Source of the DNA: Pseudomonadota bacterium
Lineage (GTDB): Bacteria > Desulfobacterota > Desulfobulbia > Desulfobulbales > Desulfocapsaceae
Direction of reading: 5' to 3'
Length of the DNA stretch: 54,152 bases
NCBI GenBank assembly: GCA_018820855.1
Contig: JAHJNL010000019.1
Span: forward strand, 1-54,152
Position 1 is the stretch's first letter. Each line of letters begins with the position of its first letter. The notes under the pieces were generated by a model. That model saw only the letters and a program-made list of their open reading frames with translations. It was not told the DNA's origin and searched no databases. Of the stretch, positions 25,050 to 33,194 are shown in pieces. The translations under genes and the position numbers were made by a program.

Positions 25050-26912
25050 CTAAGCACCCTCGTATCTCTTGAGTTTGCGAAGAAATTGTTCAGTATCATC
25101 AGCAATCATCGGTTGACTGATATGGTAACCTTGTGCTTCATTGCATTTTCCCTGCATGAGAAACTGCAGTTGCTCGATGGTTTCGACACCCTCGGCCGTG
25201 ACCTGTAGTTTCATGCTTTCAGCCATGGCGATCACGGCATTCGCTATTGCCTGATCGTCAGGGTCGGTAGTAATTGCCTTAATGAACGATCTGTCTATCT
25301 TTAGCCGGTCAATGGGGAATTGTTTAAGATAGCTCAGGCTTGAATAACCGGTACCGAAATCGTCTATAGCTAACTGCACACCAACGGCTTTCAACTTCCT
25401 CAGTGTATCGATCGCACGATCTGCGTTATTCATCAAAATTGATTCGGTTATTTCCAGCTCCAATACAGATGGATCCAGATTTTCCTCTTTGAGCACTCGG
25501 GATATAATATTCGGGAAATCTGTCTGAGAAAACTGCAGTACTGACACGTTTACCGCGATGCGTTTAAATCTTACACCTGCATCCTGCCAGGATTTGGCTT
25601 GTCGGCAGGCGGTGCGCAAAACCCATTCGCCGATCGGAATGATCAGGCCGCTATCCTCAGCAATAGGAATAAAATCTAGCGGCGGTACGTTATCAAGGGT
25701 AAAGTTTTTCCACCTGATTAGGGCTTCAAGACCAGTTACTTTACCTGTCAGTAAGTCCACTTGCGGCTGGTAATACAGTGACATTTCATTACGCTCAATG
25801 GCATGGCGCAGTTCGTTTTCAAGGTTCATACGCAGTAGTGCCGTTTCGTTCATAGATCTTTCAAAAAATTGAACGTTGTTGCGTCCTGTACGTTTGACAA
25901 AATACATGGCCATATCTGCAGCTTTTAAAAGCGTTACAATATCTTCACCATCCTGTGGAAACAGGCTTATTCCGATACTCGAAGTGACAATTATTTTATG
26001 GTTGTCCAGTTGCATCGGCTTCGATATCTCTTCACGAATGCGGTTTGCTATGGTTAAGGCATCTTCAGGCTGCTCCAGGTCTGCAAGCAGTACCGTGAAT
26101 TCGTCCCCGCCGAGTCTGGCGAGATGTTGCTTTTCGTAGTCTTCGGGCAGTGACCTGGAAATCGCATCACTGCTCCGTAGACTGTGTGCGATCCGCTTTG
26201 CAACTGTGTGTAACAACTCGTCTCCAATGTTATGCCCCAGCGTGTCGTTAATGCGTTTAAAATTATCAAGATCTAGAAACAGAACGGCTAATGATCGCCC
26301 ATGCCTGTTGGCAAGATCGATTGCCTGTTCTATCCGGGTCATGAAAAAAGCACGATTGGGGAGTTGCGTTAACTCGTCAAAGTATGCCAGTCGAAGAATT
26401 TTGCTTTCAGCATACCACTTTTTCCCCAATGCAACGGCAAGCTGACGCACTTCGTGAGGGTGAAAAGGCTTTTGGACATAAAACATCTTCCCAATCGGTG
26501 GCACACGCAGCGAAATCTCGCCTGGGTCAACATCCGAATAGGCCGTAGAGATGACAATATCGGTTCTGGAGTCAAGGGCACGGATTTGAGCTGCTGCCCA
26601 GGCACCGTCCGGCCCAGGTGGCATACGCATATCAAGAAATGCAACGGCAAAACGCTTGCCAATAGCACAGTTTTTCCGCACTGCATCCACTGCAGCCTCT
26701 GCCCCACTGGTGTATACTATGTCAAACTCGGGCTCATGTACTTGTGGTGGTGTCGTGTTTTTTCCACCGAACAACCTGGACTTCAGGTCATCGATATCAG
26801 AATTGGTGGTTTGTTTGGCTGTGCCGAGTATCATGCGATAAGAGGCGATAACGCCAGGGTCATCATCGGCAACCAAAATCCGAATAGGTTGTCTAGTTTC
26901 GCAATCCATCAT
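25050..26912 (-). CDS. Response regulator with REC, GGDEF and EAL domains
   Basis: 620 residues, cytoplasmic, for cyclic di-GMP turnover. REC domain (about 10-165): acidic pair in ILVADDDPG, phospho-acceptor Asp in VAFLDMRMPPGPDG (about residue 93), conserved Lys in YVQKPFHPHE. It carries a roughly 40-residue insertion (AKQTTNSDIDDLKSRLFGG) unusual for REC domains. GGDEF domain (about 185-350): RLGGDEF intact, preceded by LDLDNFKRINDTLGH. EAL domain (about 365-610): GLEALIRW, EITESILM, IDDFGTGYSSLSYLK and TAEGVET all present, so both synthase and phosphodiesterase residues look functional. It overlaps the upstream histidine-kinase gene by 20 bp, so phosphorylation by that kinase is expected. 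An intrinsic terminator follows. Confidence 0.9.
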   Translation of the reverse strand: MMDCETRQPIRILVADDDPGVIASYRMILGTAKQTTNSDIDDLKSRLFGGKNTTPPQVHEPEFDIVYTSGAEAAVDAVRKNCAIGKRFAVAFLDMRMPPGPDGAWAAAQIRALDSRTDIVISTAYSDVDPGEISLRVPPIGKMFYVQKPFHPHEVRQLAVALGKKWYAESKILRLAYFDELTQLPNRAFFMTRIEQAIDLANRHGRSLAVLFLDLDNFKRINDTLGHNIGDELLHTVAKRIAHSLRSSDAISRSLPEDYEKQHLARLGGDEFTVLLADLEQPEDALTIANRIREEISKPMQLDNHKIIVTSSIGISLFPQDGEDIVTLLKAADMAMYFVKRTGRNNVQFFERSMNETALLRMNLENELRHAIERNEMSLYYQPQVDLLTGKVTGLEALIRWKNFTLDNVPPLDFIPIAEDSGLIIPIGEWVLRTACRQAKSWQDAGVRFKRIAVNVSVLQFSQTDFPNIISRVLKEENLDPSVLELEITESILMNNADRAIDTLRKLKAVGVQLAIDDFGTGYSSLSYLKQFPIDRLKIDRSFIKAITTDPDDQAIANAVIAMAESMKLQVTAEGVETIEQLQFLMQGKCNEAQGYHISQPMIADDTEQFLRKLKRYEGA

Positions 26913-28824
26913 GGTCCTTCAGTGTATCTGAGATTTGTTGAGTGTGGTCTTCTGCTGCGGGGAGAAGTACAAATATGCACGCACCACTACCTGTTCCAGC
27001 GCTCTCGATAGTCATTCGTCCGCCAAGGGCCTGCAATGTGTTGGCACTCCAATGTAACCCATATCCTGTTCCCTCTTTGTTTTTGGTTGAAAAGCCTCGT
27101 TCAAACAGCCGCCCGAGATGGTCGGGATCAATCCCGGCACCATTGTCTGCAAAGCGAAAACCCACCATCGATTGTCCTTGAAGTTCTTCACGTTCTGCCG
27201 TCACAGTAACACGACCTGGCACAGTGCCAGCCGACTGAATCGACTCGGCGGCATTGATAAATATGTTTGCAACTATCTGGTGCAGGGCGGCGCGAGACCC
27301 GGAGACAGTGGCGATATCAGCGACACCGGGTGCGACCTCAATCTGCATTGCATCTTTGAGCTCCGGGCTTAATCCGGCCTCCACGTCCTTGATGATGGCC
27401 ACTATGTCGACAGGCTCGATAACCCTTGCTGAGCGACTGAAACGTTGCTGATCAACAAGAATCTCTTGTACCTGCCCAACCTGTTGCATGGATGCTTCTA
27501 CTTTCTCTTGACAATTCTTTATCAAGTTGGCCAGTTCGTTCCCGGCTAATTTTACAAATTGCTGTAAATCTGCACGACGCTCAGGCGGTGTGGATGGATC
27601 AGCCAGTTCAGCTGCCGCCTGTTCCATTTCGGCCAATGGCGCAGTCCTGAGATCCTGTTGCAGCATGGTCAGCCGAACATTCAGTGGGGTCAGGGCGTTG
27701 CCAATGTTGTGCAGCACGCCACCGGCCATCTCGGCAATTCCGGAATGATACGATTGATCAACGAGATGACGCCTTGTCTCTGCAAGACGATCAACCATTT
27801 GATCGAAAGTATTTGCCAGAATGCCTACCTCATCCTTGCGGTGAAGATTAAGCCGTGTTGTAAGATTGTCGTTTTTACCAATAATTAGCGCATGTTCAGT
27901 CAGCTTTGCAATGGGTTGCAGGATAGCCTGTTGCAGTAATTTCCAGAGTACCAGCATCACCAACATACCAGTTGCAGCAAGCACCCACAGTGATTGTTTA
28001 ACCGCTTTTTCTCCCTGTGCGGAGATGTCACGCGGGGTATCAACCTGGAGAGCCAATATTGGATTGTTAAAGATGTCTTTTATTGTGGTGTGCATCTGCC
28101 AGTTATCAGAAGTCTCGACCATTTCTAATTCAGTGTACACCAAGCCCTCATTATTGTTACCTCTTTCTATCTGGCTTACAGGCTTTTTTTGTTGGCTGGC
28201 TGTGCTGACAACTATAGAGAGTTTAGTGAGGTCGGCGATCTGTTCAATGGCAGTGTCATCAAGAAAGCGTCCCATCATCAAGGTTCCGGCTATAGGCCCT
28301 TCTTCATTACTTGTCAGGATGGGCCCTGCCACTACCAGCAAAGGACCGTGCAGGGTGGGAATTATTCCTTTGATATCGCTCATCAGTTCTTTATGCTGCA
28401 TGAGTGGATGGTTGGCAGGGATACCTGCTCCAGTCAGTTGTCCGAGATCTACTGGCTCTCCCTCCAGATCTTCAGCTCTACTCCAAAGAGTTTTTCCGGC
28501 TGTGTCGTAATATCCCAGGAAGTTCATCTTCATGGCAATGAGTGTATTGTCTAAATCAAGGTTCACTGCCTGATATTCCTGCTGTTGTCCTTTTACGTAG
28601 TTGTAGCTATCCGTCCAATGAGACCAGTCTGTGACAAAATCAGTGATCTGACCGAGTTCGCGGTCGATGGCTCCCATGACACGTTCAGCATTCTGGGTTG
28701 CGGTCTCTTTTTCCAGTGTGATGAAACTCGGCATAATAAAGATCTGTTGGATACCAAAACTCAGCAGACCTGACATCAGGAAGGCGAGGATTACAAAAAT
28801 AGATACTTTGCGTGACAGAGACAT
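26893..28824 (-). CDS. CHASE4 sensor histidine kinase
   Basis: 643 residues. The start at 28824 (MSLSRKVSIFVIL) is chosen because it opens directly into transmembrane helix 1; the in-frame stretch further upstream is intergenic repeat. Helix 1 (about 8-28), a periplasmic CHASE4-type domain (FVTDWSHWTDSYNYVKG, about 50-250), helix 2 (LWVLAATGMLVMLVLW, about 280), HAMP, then a His-box unlike the standard HisKA: GVLHNIGNALTPLNV (about 365). ATPase domain: NIFINAAESI, DNGAGI, GTGYGLHWSANTLQALGG. It should sense an extracytoplasmic ligand and phosphorylate the overlapping REC-GGDEF-EAL regulator, so the pair links an outside signal to cyclic di-GMP. Confidence 0.85.
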   Translation of the reverse strand: MSLSRKVSIFVILAFLMSGLLSFGIQQIFIMPSFITLEKETATQNAERVMGAIDRELGQITDFVTDWSHWTDSYNYVKGQQQEYQAVNLDLDNTLIAMKMNFLGYYDTAGKTLWSRAEDLEGEPVDLGQLTGAGIPANHPLMQHKELMSDIKGIIPTLHGPLLVVAGPILTSNEEGPIAGTLMMGRFLDDTAIEQIADLTKLSIVVSTASQQKKPVSQIERGNNNEGLVYTELEMVETSDNWQMHTTIKDIFNNPILALQVDTPRDISAQGEKAVKQSLWVLAATGMLVMLVLWKLLQQAILQPIAKLTEHALIIGKNDNLTTRLNLHRKDEVGILANTFDQMVDRLAETRRHLVDQSYHSGIAEMAGGVLHNIGNALTPLNVRLTMLQQDLRTAPLAEMEQAAAELADPSTPPERRADLQQFVKLAGNELANLIKNCQEKVEASMQQVGQVQEILVDQQRFSRSARVIEPVDIVAIIKDVEAGLSPELKDAMQIEVAPGVADIATVSGSRAALHQIVANIFINAAESIQSAGTVPGRVTVTAEREELQGQSMVGFRFADNGAGIDPDHLGRLFERGFSTKNKEGTGYGLHWSANTLQALGGRMTIESAGTGSGACIFVLLPAAEDHTQQISDTLKDHDGLRN

Positions 28825-28897
28825 GTGTCGTTCTCTTGATAGGTTGAAAAATTCAATTTTAAAGCCAGTGGTTGGCAATGCCTCTTTTGAGGCGCAC

Positions 28898-28936
28898 AAG
28901 ACCACTTTCTGCCGAGTTAAACTCGAAAGTGGTCTT
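28898..28936. other. Nested inverted repeat upstream of the kinase gene
   Basis: AAGACCACTTTC (28898-28909) pairs perfectly with GAAAGTGGTCTT (28925-28936). Inside it CGAGTT A AACTCG is itself a palindrome. The plus strand ends in TTTT, so it can act as a terminator for plus-strand transcription. It lies only 74 bp upstream of the kinase start, so it may instead be a regulatory site. Confidence 0.5.
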
Positions 28937-29159
28937 TTAAGAAAGCGATGAAAAAATAAATGACCTGTCCTGGTGGAAAGAGATCGCCAACACTTCAATC
29001 CAACAAAAAAATATACATCATGAATAAGAATAGAGTTATTAAATGTAAAAAGCCAGGAGAGATTTACAAAGGCCTGTTGACAGAGTTGCTTTGTAATTGA
29101 TGCCTGGCAATTGATTGCGGAAGTTGTAGAGGTAAGCCTTACAAAGAGAAGTAGTCGAG

Positions 29160-29234
29160 GGAATTTGAACAAACCGTTTATTGGAAAATCTGTTAGTTAT
29201 TTTGGACGCTGGTGAAATACGAACCAAGATTTTT
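29160..29234 (+). repeat. Intergenic repeat, copy C
   Basis: It begins GGAATTTGAACAAACCGTTT and continues ATCTGTTAGTTATTTTGG and GCTGGTGAAATACGAA. It is the fullest of three collinear copies (see 22388-22459 and 24882-24946). It lies in a non-coding gap. Confidence 0.6.
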
Positions 29235-29331
29235 AAAAGTGCAGTGGTAGAGAAAATGGACACAACTTAAAAAAAATCATAATATATGGTAACGTAAAAT
29301 ATAATTGTTTCTAAAAAAGGAGAATTTAACA

Positions 29332-29697
29332 GTGATTACTTATTTATATTGGCTTGGAATAGTTGTTCTGGTTGGTGCGGCCCTGTACGGAATTGGAGTA
29401 AAAGCAGAGAACTGGAAGGTTGGCATTATTGTCGCTTTGGTCATCCTCTTTGTAGGATGGGCGACCTATTTTTTTCGTCTCCAGCAGGTTTTTGTCAAGC
29501 GCTATGGGGGTGTTATGAGTATCCGTGTCCCGGAAGGTCAGCATCATCTGGCAGCAACCTGGAAGGATGACAATCTATGGATTGAGAATTACGATCCCAA
29601 AACCAATACCTGTGTTTTCAGCGAATATTCCAAGGGAAACATGCTCCAGGGCAAAGTGACCATAACGAACTGCAATCCCCTTGTCCCTCGACAGTGA
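29332..29697 (+). CDS. Small membrane protein with C-terminal soluble domain
   Basis: About 121 residues starting at GTG 29332 (AAGGAG 9 nt upstream). Two N-terminal transmembrane helices (YLYWLGIVVLVGAALYGIG; VGIIVALVILFVGWATYFF) are followed by a charged turn and a soluble tail (RYGGVMSIRVPEGQHHLAAT, NLWIENYDPKTNTCVFSEYS). No family was recognised. It is monocistronic and convergent with the DUF2238 gene. Confidence 0.65.
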   Translation: MITYLYWLGIVVLVGAALYGIGVKAENWKVGIIVALVILFVGWATYFFRLQQVFVKRYGGVMSIRVPEGQHHLAATWKDDNLWIENYDPKTNTCVFSEYSKGNMLQGKVTITNCNPLVPRQ

Positions 29698-29744
29698 CAG
29701 AGGAGATCGGTGCATTTTCCTGGTAAGTGTATTGGTTCAGTGAG

Positions 29745-29813
29745 CAATCAGGGACAGACTATCTATGGTTTCACTTGTCCACTTAACAAGAAAACGTGGT
29801 TTGTCCCTGATTG
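29745..29813. repeat. Long inverted repeat between convergent genes, REP-like
   Basis: CAATCAGGGACA (29745-29756) and TGTCCCTGATTG (29802-29813) are perfect 12-bp arms around a 45-nt centre with an inner CTTGT/ACAAG stem. The shape and the GGGACAGAC core recall palindromes dispersed by RAYT transposases, a relic of which lies at 24494-24880. It may also serve as a bidirectional terminator for the convergent genes. Confidence 0.45.
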
Positions 29814-29819
29814 TTTGAA

Positions 29820-30554
29820 TTATGCTGATTGATTATCTTTATTTTTAATTAGACGAATAATTTCATCTTCTCCAAGAGGCTTTTTATTTTTAACGGATAG
29901 ACTGTTTGCCCATTCTTCACGAAAGTTTTTTTGGATTTTCAGGTTAATAAGAAGTGTGATACTCATAGCCACAAATGCCCCAAGACTTGCTAATGCCATA
30001 TCTTTATGGGCATCCCAGACATCGCCCTGTGTGCCTAAATATGCAACGCCCAACTCTCCGCCAAATATTTCTGCCGCCCCCCACTCAAACAATTCGAACA
30101 TCATTGAGGCTGCCATTGTTAATTCCAGTGGGAAAAAGTATGCCCAAAACCCTTTTGAATCGGCGATTCTGCAATAAAGCTCCCTTATCGGATAGGCCAG
30201 TAGAAGTCCAAATAGAAAATGAACCAAGCGATCAAAATGGTTACGCTCCCAACCAAAAAAGTCGTTTAAGCTAAAGCCAAGTTTGGTTGTGAAGAATTGA
30301 TCGTAGGGCACTTTTGCGTAAGTATAATGCGCGCCGATTTCATGGAGACACATGAAGACAAATATGAGGGAATACGAAATTCTGGATAGAGGAAATTTTT
30401 TGTAAGATAGACTGAGAACGGTTACAAACGACAGCGCAAGCAGGTTCTCTAAAGCCCAGTCGCCTCTATCATGGGGTGAAATTGCAAGAACCAGGAATTC
30501 AATACAAAACAACAGCCCAAGAATAGCTAAATATTTATGGTGTGAGATTTTCAT
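29820..30554 (-). CDS. DUF2238 / YjdF-family inner-membrane protein
   Basis: 244 residues with six or so hydrophobic helices. The family hallmarks are present: LHEIGAHYTYAKVP, FGWERNHFDRLVHFLFGLLL and the C-terminal YLGTQGDVWDAHKDMALASLG. The conserved His and Asp residues line up in transmembrane segments as in DUF2238 proteins (E. coli YjdF is a member). The molecular function of the family is unknown. It is isolated, flanked by a long inverted repeat on one side and a short direct repeat on the other, so it may have arrived as part of the accessory strip 29.3-33.2 kb. Confidence 0.8.
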   Translation of the reverse strand: MKISHHKYLAILGLLFCIEFLVLAISPHDRGDWALENLLALSFVTVLSLSYKKFPLSRISYSLIFVFMCLHEIGAHYTYAKVPYDQFFTTKLGFSLNDFFGWERNHFDRLVHFLFGLLLAYPIRELYCRIADSKGFWAYFFPLELTMAASMMFELFEWGAAEIFGGELGVAYLGTQGDVWDAHKDMALASLGAFVAMSITLLINLKIQKNFREEWANSLSVKNKKPLGEDEIIRLIKNKDNQSA

Positions 30555-30616
30555 AACCCTATTGCGATTCTTTTATTCGCCTCCTATGGCTGGCTGATAC
30601 ATAATGGCAGAATCAC

Positions 30617-30660
30617 CAGGTTATCTGGTGCATTGTTTTGTCGGAGACACCCGACCCCGA
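30617..30660 (+). repeat. Short direct repeat flanking a two-gene module, left copy
   Basis: TTATCTGGTGCATTGTTTTG (from 30621) matches TTAGTTGGTGCATTGATTTG (from 31770) with few mismatches. Both are followed at differing distance by CCGACCCC. The two copies bracket the genes at 30700-31714. Confidence 0.45.
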
Positions 30661-30699
30661 TTCTTTAACAGTTTTTATTGCAAAAGGATCATTTTCAGT

Positions 30700-31488
30700 T
30701 CAAGCATTACTGTCGTTCTTTTCACCTTGCCCCCAACCAAAAAAATTGGCTGCTCTGCGGGCAATAGGCACTTTGCTTTTTCCTGTCCAGAGGCTAAGGG
30801 TGGCTTTTGCCAGGTAACCAGGATTACTGCTTTTGTAGCTGATTATCGGAGGGAAAGTCTCCCCTTTGTCGAAGTTTACAGAACCTGGTGCCAAAGAGTT
30901 CCAAACAGAATAGAGTAATTCACGGATCAGGTCAATGTTGGCACGGGACGTATCAATCAAAAAAATGACATTTCTCAAGGGAATCGTGTTGAAAACATGA
31001 TTAATCTCTGTAAGTAAACCCTCCGGACGTTCGTCAGTAGTCAAGTCAATCACAAAATACTGACTACGCCCTGCCATTAGGCGAAACCCATATTCCCATG
31101 TCTTGTCCGTGCACCAGAGATAGTTTATAGGATATCCAAAGTATGAAGCTCGATACTCATAATCAATAAATTTTGGACATGTTTGTTTACCGGCTTCATT
31201 ATGAAATTGTTTTACCGCTGTTTCAATATCATGATGAGTTCGCAGAACGGGGCTATCAACTCTTGCACTCGGGCTAACCAACAGGTGCACAGGCCCAAGA
31301 AAGGCCCAACCATGTGCAATCAGTTGCCCATATAGACTATCTGGCCGTTCAAATATCCAAAGATACATAATTGATAACGGACTAACACCCATTGCATTTT
31401 GCGTATTGGAAACCAGTTTCGGATTCCAATCACCATCTGGCAAATCTGAATAATCAATTATGTCCAATTCTGGGGTATCATTTTTCAT
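30700..31488 (-). CDS. Uncharacterised soluble protein of a two-gene module
   Basis: 262 residues, no signal peptide. A central alpha/beta region looks Rossmann-like: FVIDLTTDERPEGLLTEINH and NVIFLIDTSRANIDLIRELL end in hydrophobic strands with acidic residues. The N-terminal half contains LYGQLIAHGWAFLGPVHLLV. No family was recognised. It overlaps the upstream small membrane-protein gene by 11 bp, so the two are translationally coupled and probably form a membrane-associated pair. The pair is bracketed by short direct repeats. A signalling or defence role is only suggested by this cassette-like context. Confidence 0.65.
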   Translation of the reverse strand: MKNDTPELDIIDYSDLPDGDWNPKLVSNTQNAMGVSPLSIMYLWIFERPDSLYGQLIAHGWAFLGPVHLLVSPSARVDSPVLRTHHDIETAVKQFHNEAGKQTCPKFIDYEYRASYFGYPINYLWCTDKTWEYGFRLMAGRSQYFVIDLTTDERPEGLLTEINHVFNTIPLRNVIFLIDTSRANIDLIRELLYSVWNSLAPGSVNFDKGETFPPIISYKSSNPGYLAKATLSLWTGKSKVPIARRAANFFGWGQGEKNDSNA

Positions 31489-31714
31489 TTTTCATTTTCT
31501 TGGCTCGAGACCTGCTATGCAATGCGCTGTTGATTACTGCACCACCACCAATCAAAATCCCAACACCTCCGGATGCCAGCAAAGTCTTCCATATTTCCGA
31601 GTTCAAATTCACTCCTATGATTAATAATGTGATGCCGAAAACAATAGCAATCACACCAAAACGTAATTGCCCTGCATAGTCGCTTTGTTTAGGATTTAAC
31701 CAAGAACGTGGCAT
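31478..31714 (-). CDS. Small two-helix membrane protein coupled to the preceding module gene
   Basis: 78 residues. Two hydrophobic helices (FGVIAIVFGITLLIIGV, TLLASGGVGILIGGGAVI) flank a short loop; the C-terminus is strongly basic (RSRAKKMK), so N-in/C-in topology is likely. The 3' end overlaps the start of the 262-residue gene by 11 bp. No family was recognised. It may anchor its partner to the inner membrane. Confidence 0.6.
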   Translation of the reverse strand: MPRSWLNPKQSDYAGQLRFGVIAIVFGITLLIIGVNLNSEIWKTLLASGGVGILIGGGAVINSALHSRSRAKKMKNEK

Positions 31715-31767
31715 AATAACAAACCTCTCATCTCCTATATTTCATGTAATAGTGATTCAAATAAATA

Positions 31768-31835
31768 GATTAGTTGGTGCATTGATTTGTTGTAATGGGT
31801 TCAGGGGCAAGTCCTGGTTTGGTCCGACCCCAGGT
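31768..31835 (+). repeat. Short direct repeat flanking a two-gene module, right copy
   Basis: It contains TTAGTTGGTGCATTGATTTG and, further on, GGTCCGACCCC within a partly palindromic stretch (TTCAGGGGCAAGTCCTGG). It pairs with the copy at 30617-30660. The element could be a degraded REP-type sequence. Confidence 0.4.
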
Positions 31836-31861
31836 TTCAGTTTTTCTCGCGCTCTTGTGCC

Positions 31862-32311
31862 TCACCTATTCCTCTTCTTGGTTTTCTGTAAGGCTGCGAC
31901 AGGATCCGCGTCTGGTGAGAGGCCCTCCACAGCGGCATGAACAGCAAGTTGGTCCTTCTCGAACGTGAGCGCATAGGCAGAGAGATACCCCCCAGTACCT
32001 GCGGAACGGGCGATGACTATGATCTCGGGCTGTCGATCACCATCGACATCAGCCAGCATGACATTCTCGAGGGTGCCATCGCGTAGGCGAATCAACCCAG
32101 AGGTGAAAAAAGTAGTTTCATCCGGAGGTGACGCAGCCTCATAGAGCCGAACGCTGAAGCTCCCTGTGGAACGGGCCTCAAAATCACCCTCGGCGACAAC
32201 AGCTGTCTGACCTGATGGGAGTTTGATCTTTGTTATGAAACGGTCTTGGGCTGCAGTATGCAGCGGGAAAGATAGAAGCAAGAATGCTGCAGATGCTAGA
32301 AGATTTTTCAT
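31862..32311 (-). CDS. pliI: PliI-type periplasmic lysozyme inhibitor
   Basis: 149 residues with a signal peptide (MKNLLASAAFLLLSFPLHTAAQ), so the protein acts in the periplasm. The mature part fits the PliI family: VVAEGDFEARSTGSFSVRLY, RDGTLENVMLADVDGDRQPE and the diagnostic IARSAGTGGYLSAYAL. Family knowledge: PliI binds and blocks invertebrate-type lysozyme through an SxxGxxSVR-type loop, consistent with the visible SGT/SFSVR segment. It protects the peptidoglycan of bacteria exposed to animal hosts or grazers. The start at 32311 has GGAGG 9 nt upstream. It is monocistronic. Confidence 0.8.
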   Translation of the reverse strand: MKNLLASAAFLLLSFPLHTAAQDRFITKIKLPSGQTAVVAEGDFEARSTGSFSVRLYEAASPPDETTFFTSGLIRLRDGTLENVMLADVDGDRQPEIIVIARSAGTGGYLSAYALTFEKDQLAVHAAVEGLSPDADPVAALQKTKKRNR

Positions 32312-32482
32312 GGTGGTTATCCTCCAATCAGGTTCCAGGCGATGTGACCAACGGTGAAATCTGCGGCTTGACGACAGCGTTGCCTTGTTAATAGCAAGGC
32401 TCTTGATCTTTGAGTTTTCAGGTAAACTTTTCTTAAAAGCCCCTTTTTGACCTTTAAAAGGTATATAAGTGTTATGTTGTTT

Positions 32483-33163
32483 TTAGTTATTGATTTCAAG
32501 TAGTTCGTTTCCGCCTTTCTGAAATTCATACGCAACTTTTTTTAATTGTACTCGGTAATTTTCTTTTTCTAATTTGTTTATGATGGTTTCAAGGTGGCGT
32601 GACTTTACCGAGCCCAGCTCTAGTACAGGAAATATTTTTACAATTTTAGCCACCCTGCATAACTCTTTGATTGATTCAAAATGAAATTTTTCTGTGAATT
32701 GCTCACTGTACAGGAATAGGAAATGTGAACAGAGGGCTATGTTGAATTCTTTATCTGAGAATGGCAATCGAGGTAGCGAGGCATTTATGTACCTTTTTTC
32801 TTTTTTGCCTTTCTCAAAGTCTTGTATGAACTCGTTCATGGCAGCCATACGGATTTTGCCTAATTCTTCGACTGAGGAAATGCTGTTCCATACGAATTCA
32901 CTATGGTTTTTTCGTGTTTGCTCAAGCACTGTCTCATATGTTTCATCTATTCTTTTTTTTATTTGGGCAGTGGTATGTGAGTAGAGTGGATCGACGGAGA
33001 CGATTGAGCCGTTTTGTTTGTTTAAAATGCTGTTAAAACTGGCTGGGCCATCACTACACCCTAAAATGGATTCTTTTAGTTCTGTAGGGGATAAAGAGAA
33101 CATTGAAATGTATTCATCGTATGATCTTCCCCAAGGAACGACTTTTGATAATTTGAAGGACAT
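32483..33163 (-). CDS. SAM-dependent methyltransferase-like protein
   Basis: 226 residues, cytoplasmic. The N-terminus MSFKLSKVVPWGRSYDEYISMF followed by ILGCSDGPASFNSI resembles a group of bacterial class I methyltransferase-like proteins in which the glycine-rich SAM loop reads GCxDGPASF. A second core segment is LPRLPFSDKEFNIALCSHFL (post-motif Asp strand). The C-terminal third is short and A/T-rich (about 70% A/T here, unlike the GC-rich genes nearby), a hint of transfer or of relaxed selection. The start at 33163 has no clear Shine-Dalgarno. Substrate unknown. Confidence 0.65.
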   Translation of the reverse strand: MSFKLSKVVPWGRSYDEYISMFSLSPTELKESILGCSDGPASFNSILNKQNGSIVSVDPLYSHTTAQIKKRIDETYETVLEQTRKNHSEFVWNSISSVEELGKIRMAAMNEFIQDFEKGKKEKRYINASLPRLPFSDKEFNIALCSHFLFLYSEQFTEKFHFESIKELCRVAKIVKIFPVLELGSVKSRHLETIINKLEKENYRVQLKKVAYEFQKGGNELLEINN

Positions 33164-33194
33164 GTTGTTATTTTTTTTTCACCAGTTAACAAGT

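Larger units (their letters stand above)
28825..29331. other. Intergenic region between the kinase gene and the small membrane gene
   Basis: About 500 bp between divergent genes. It contains the nested inverted repeat (28898-28936), repeat copy C (29160-29234) and a TATAAT box at 29300-29305 ahead of the small gene, with no clear -35 hexamer. No coding sequence is supported. Confidence 0.5.

Noticed and set aside
29745-29813. Integron attC site
   Set aside because: The region has a GTTAAGT-like core on the minus strand but no matching RYYYAAC at the expected spacing, and no integrase or cassette array.
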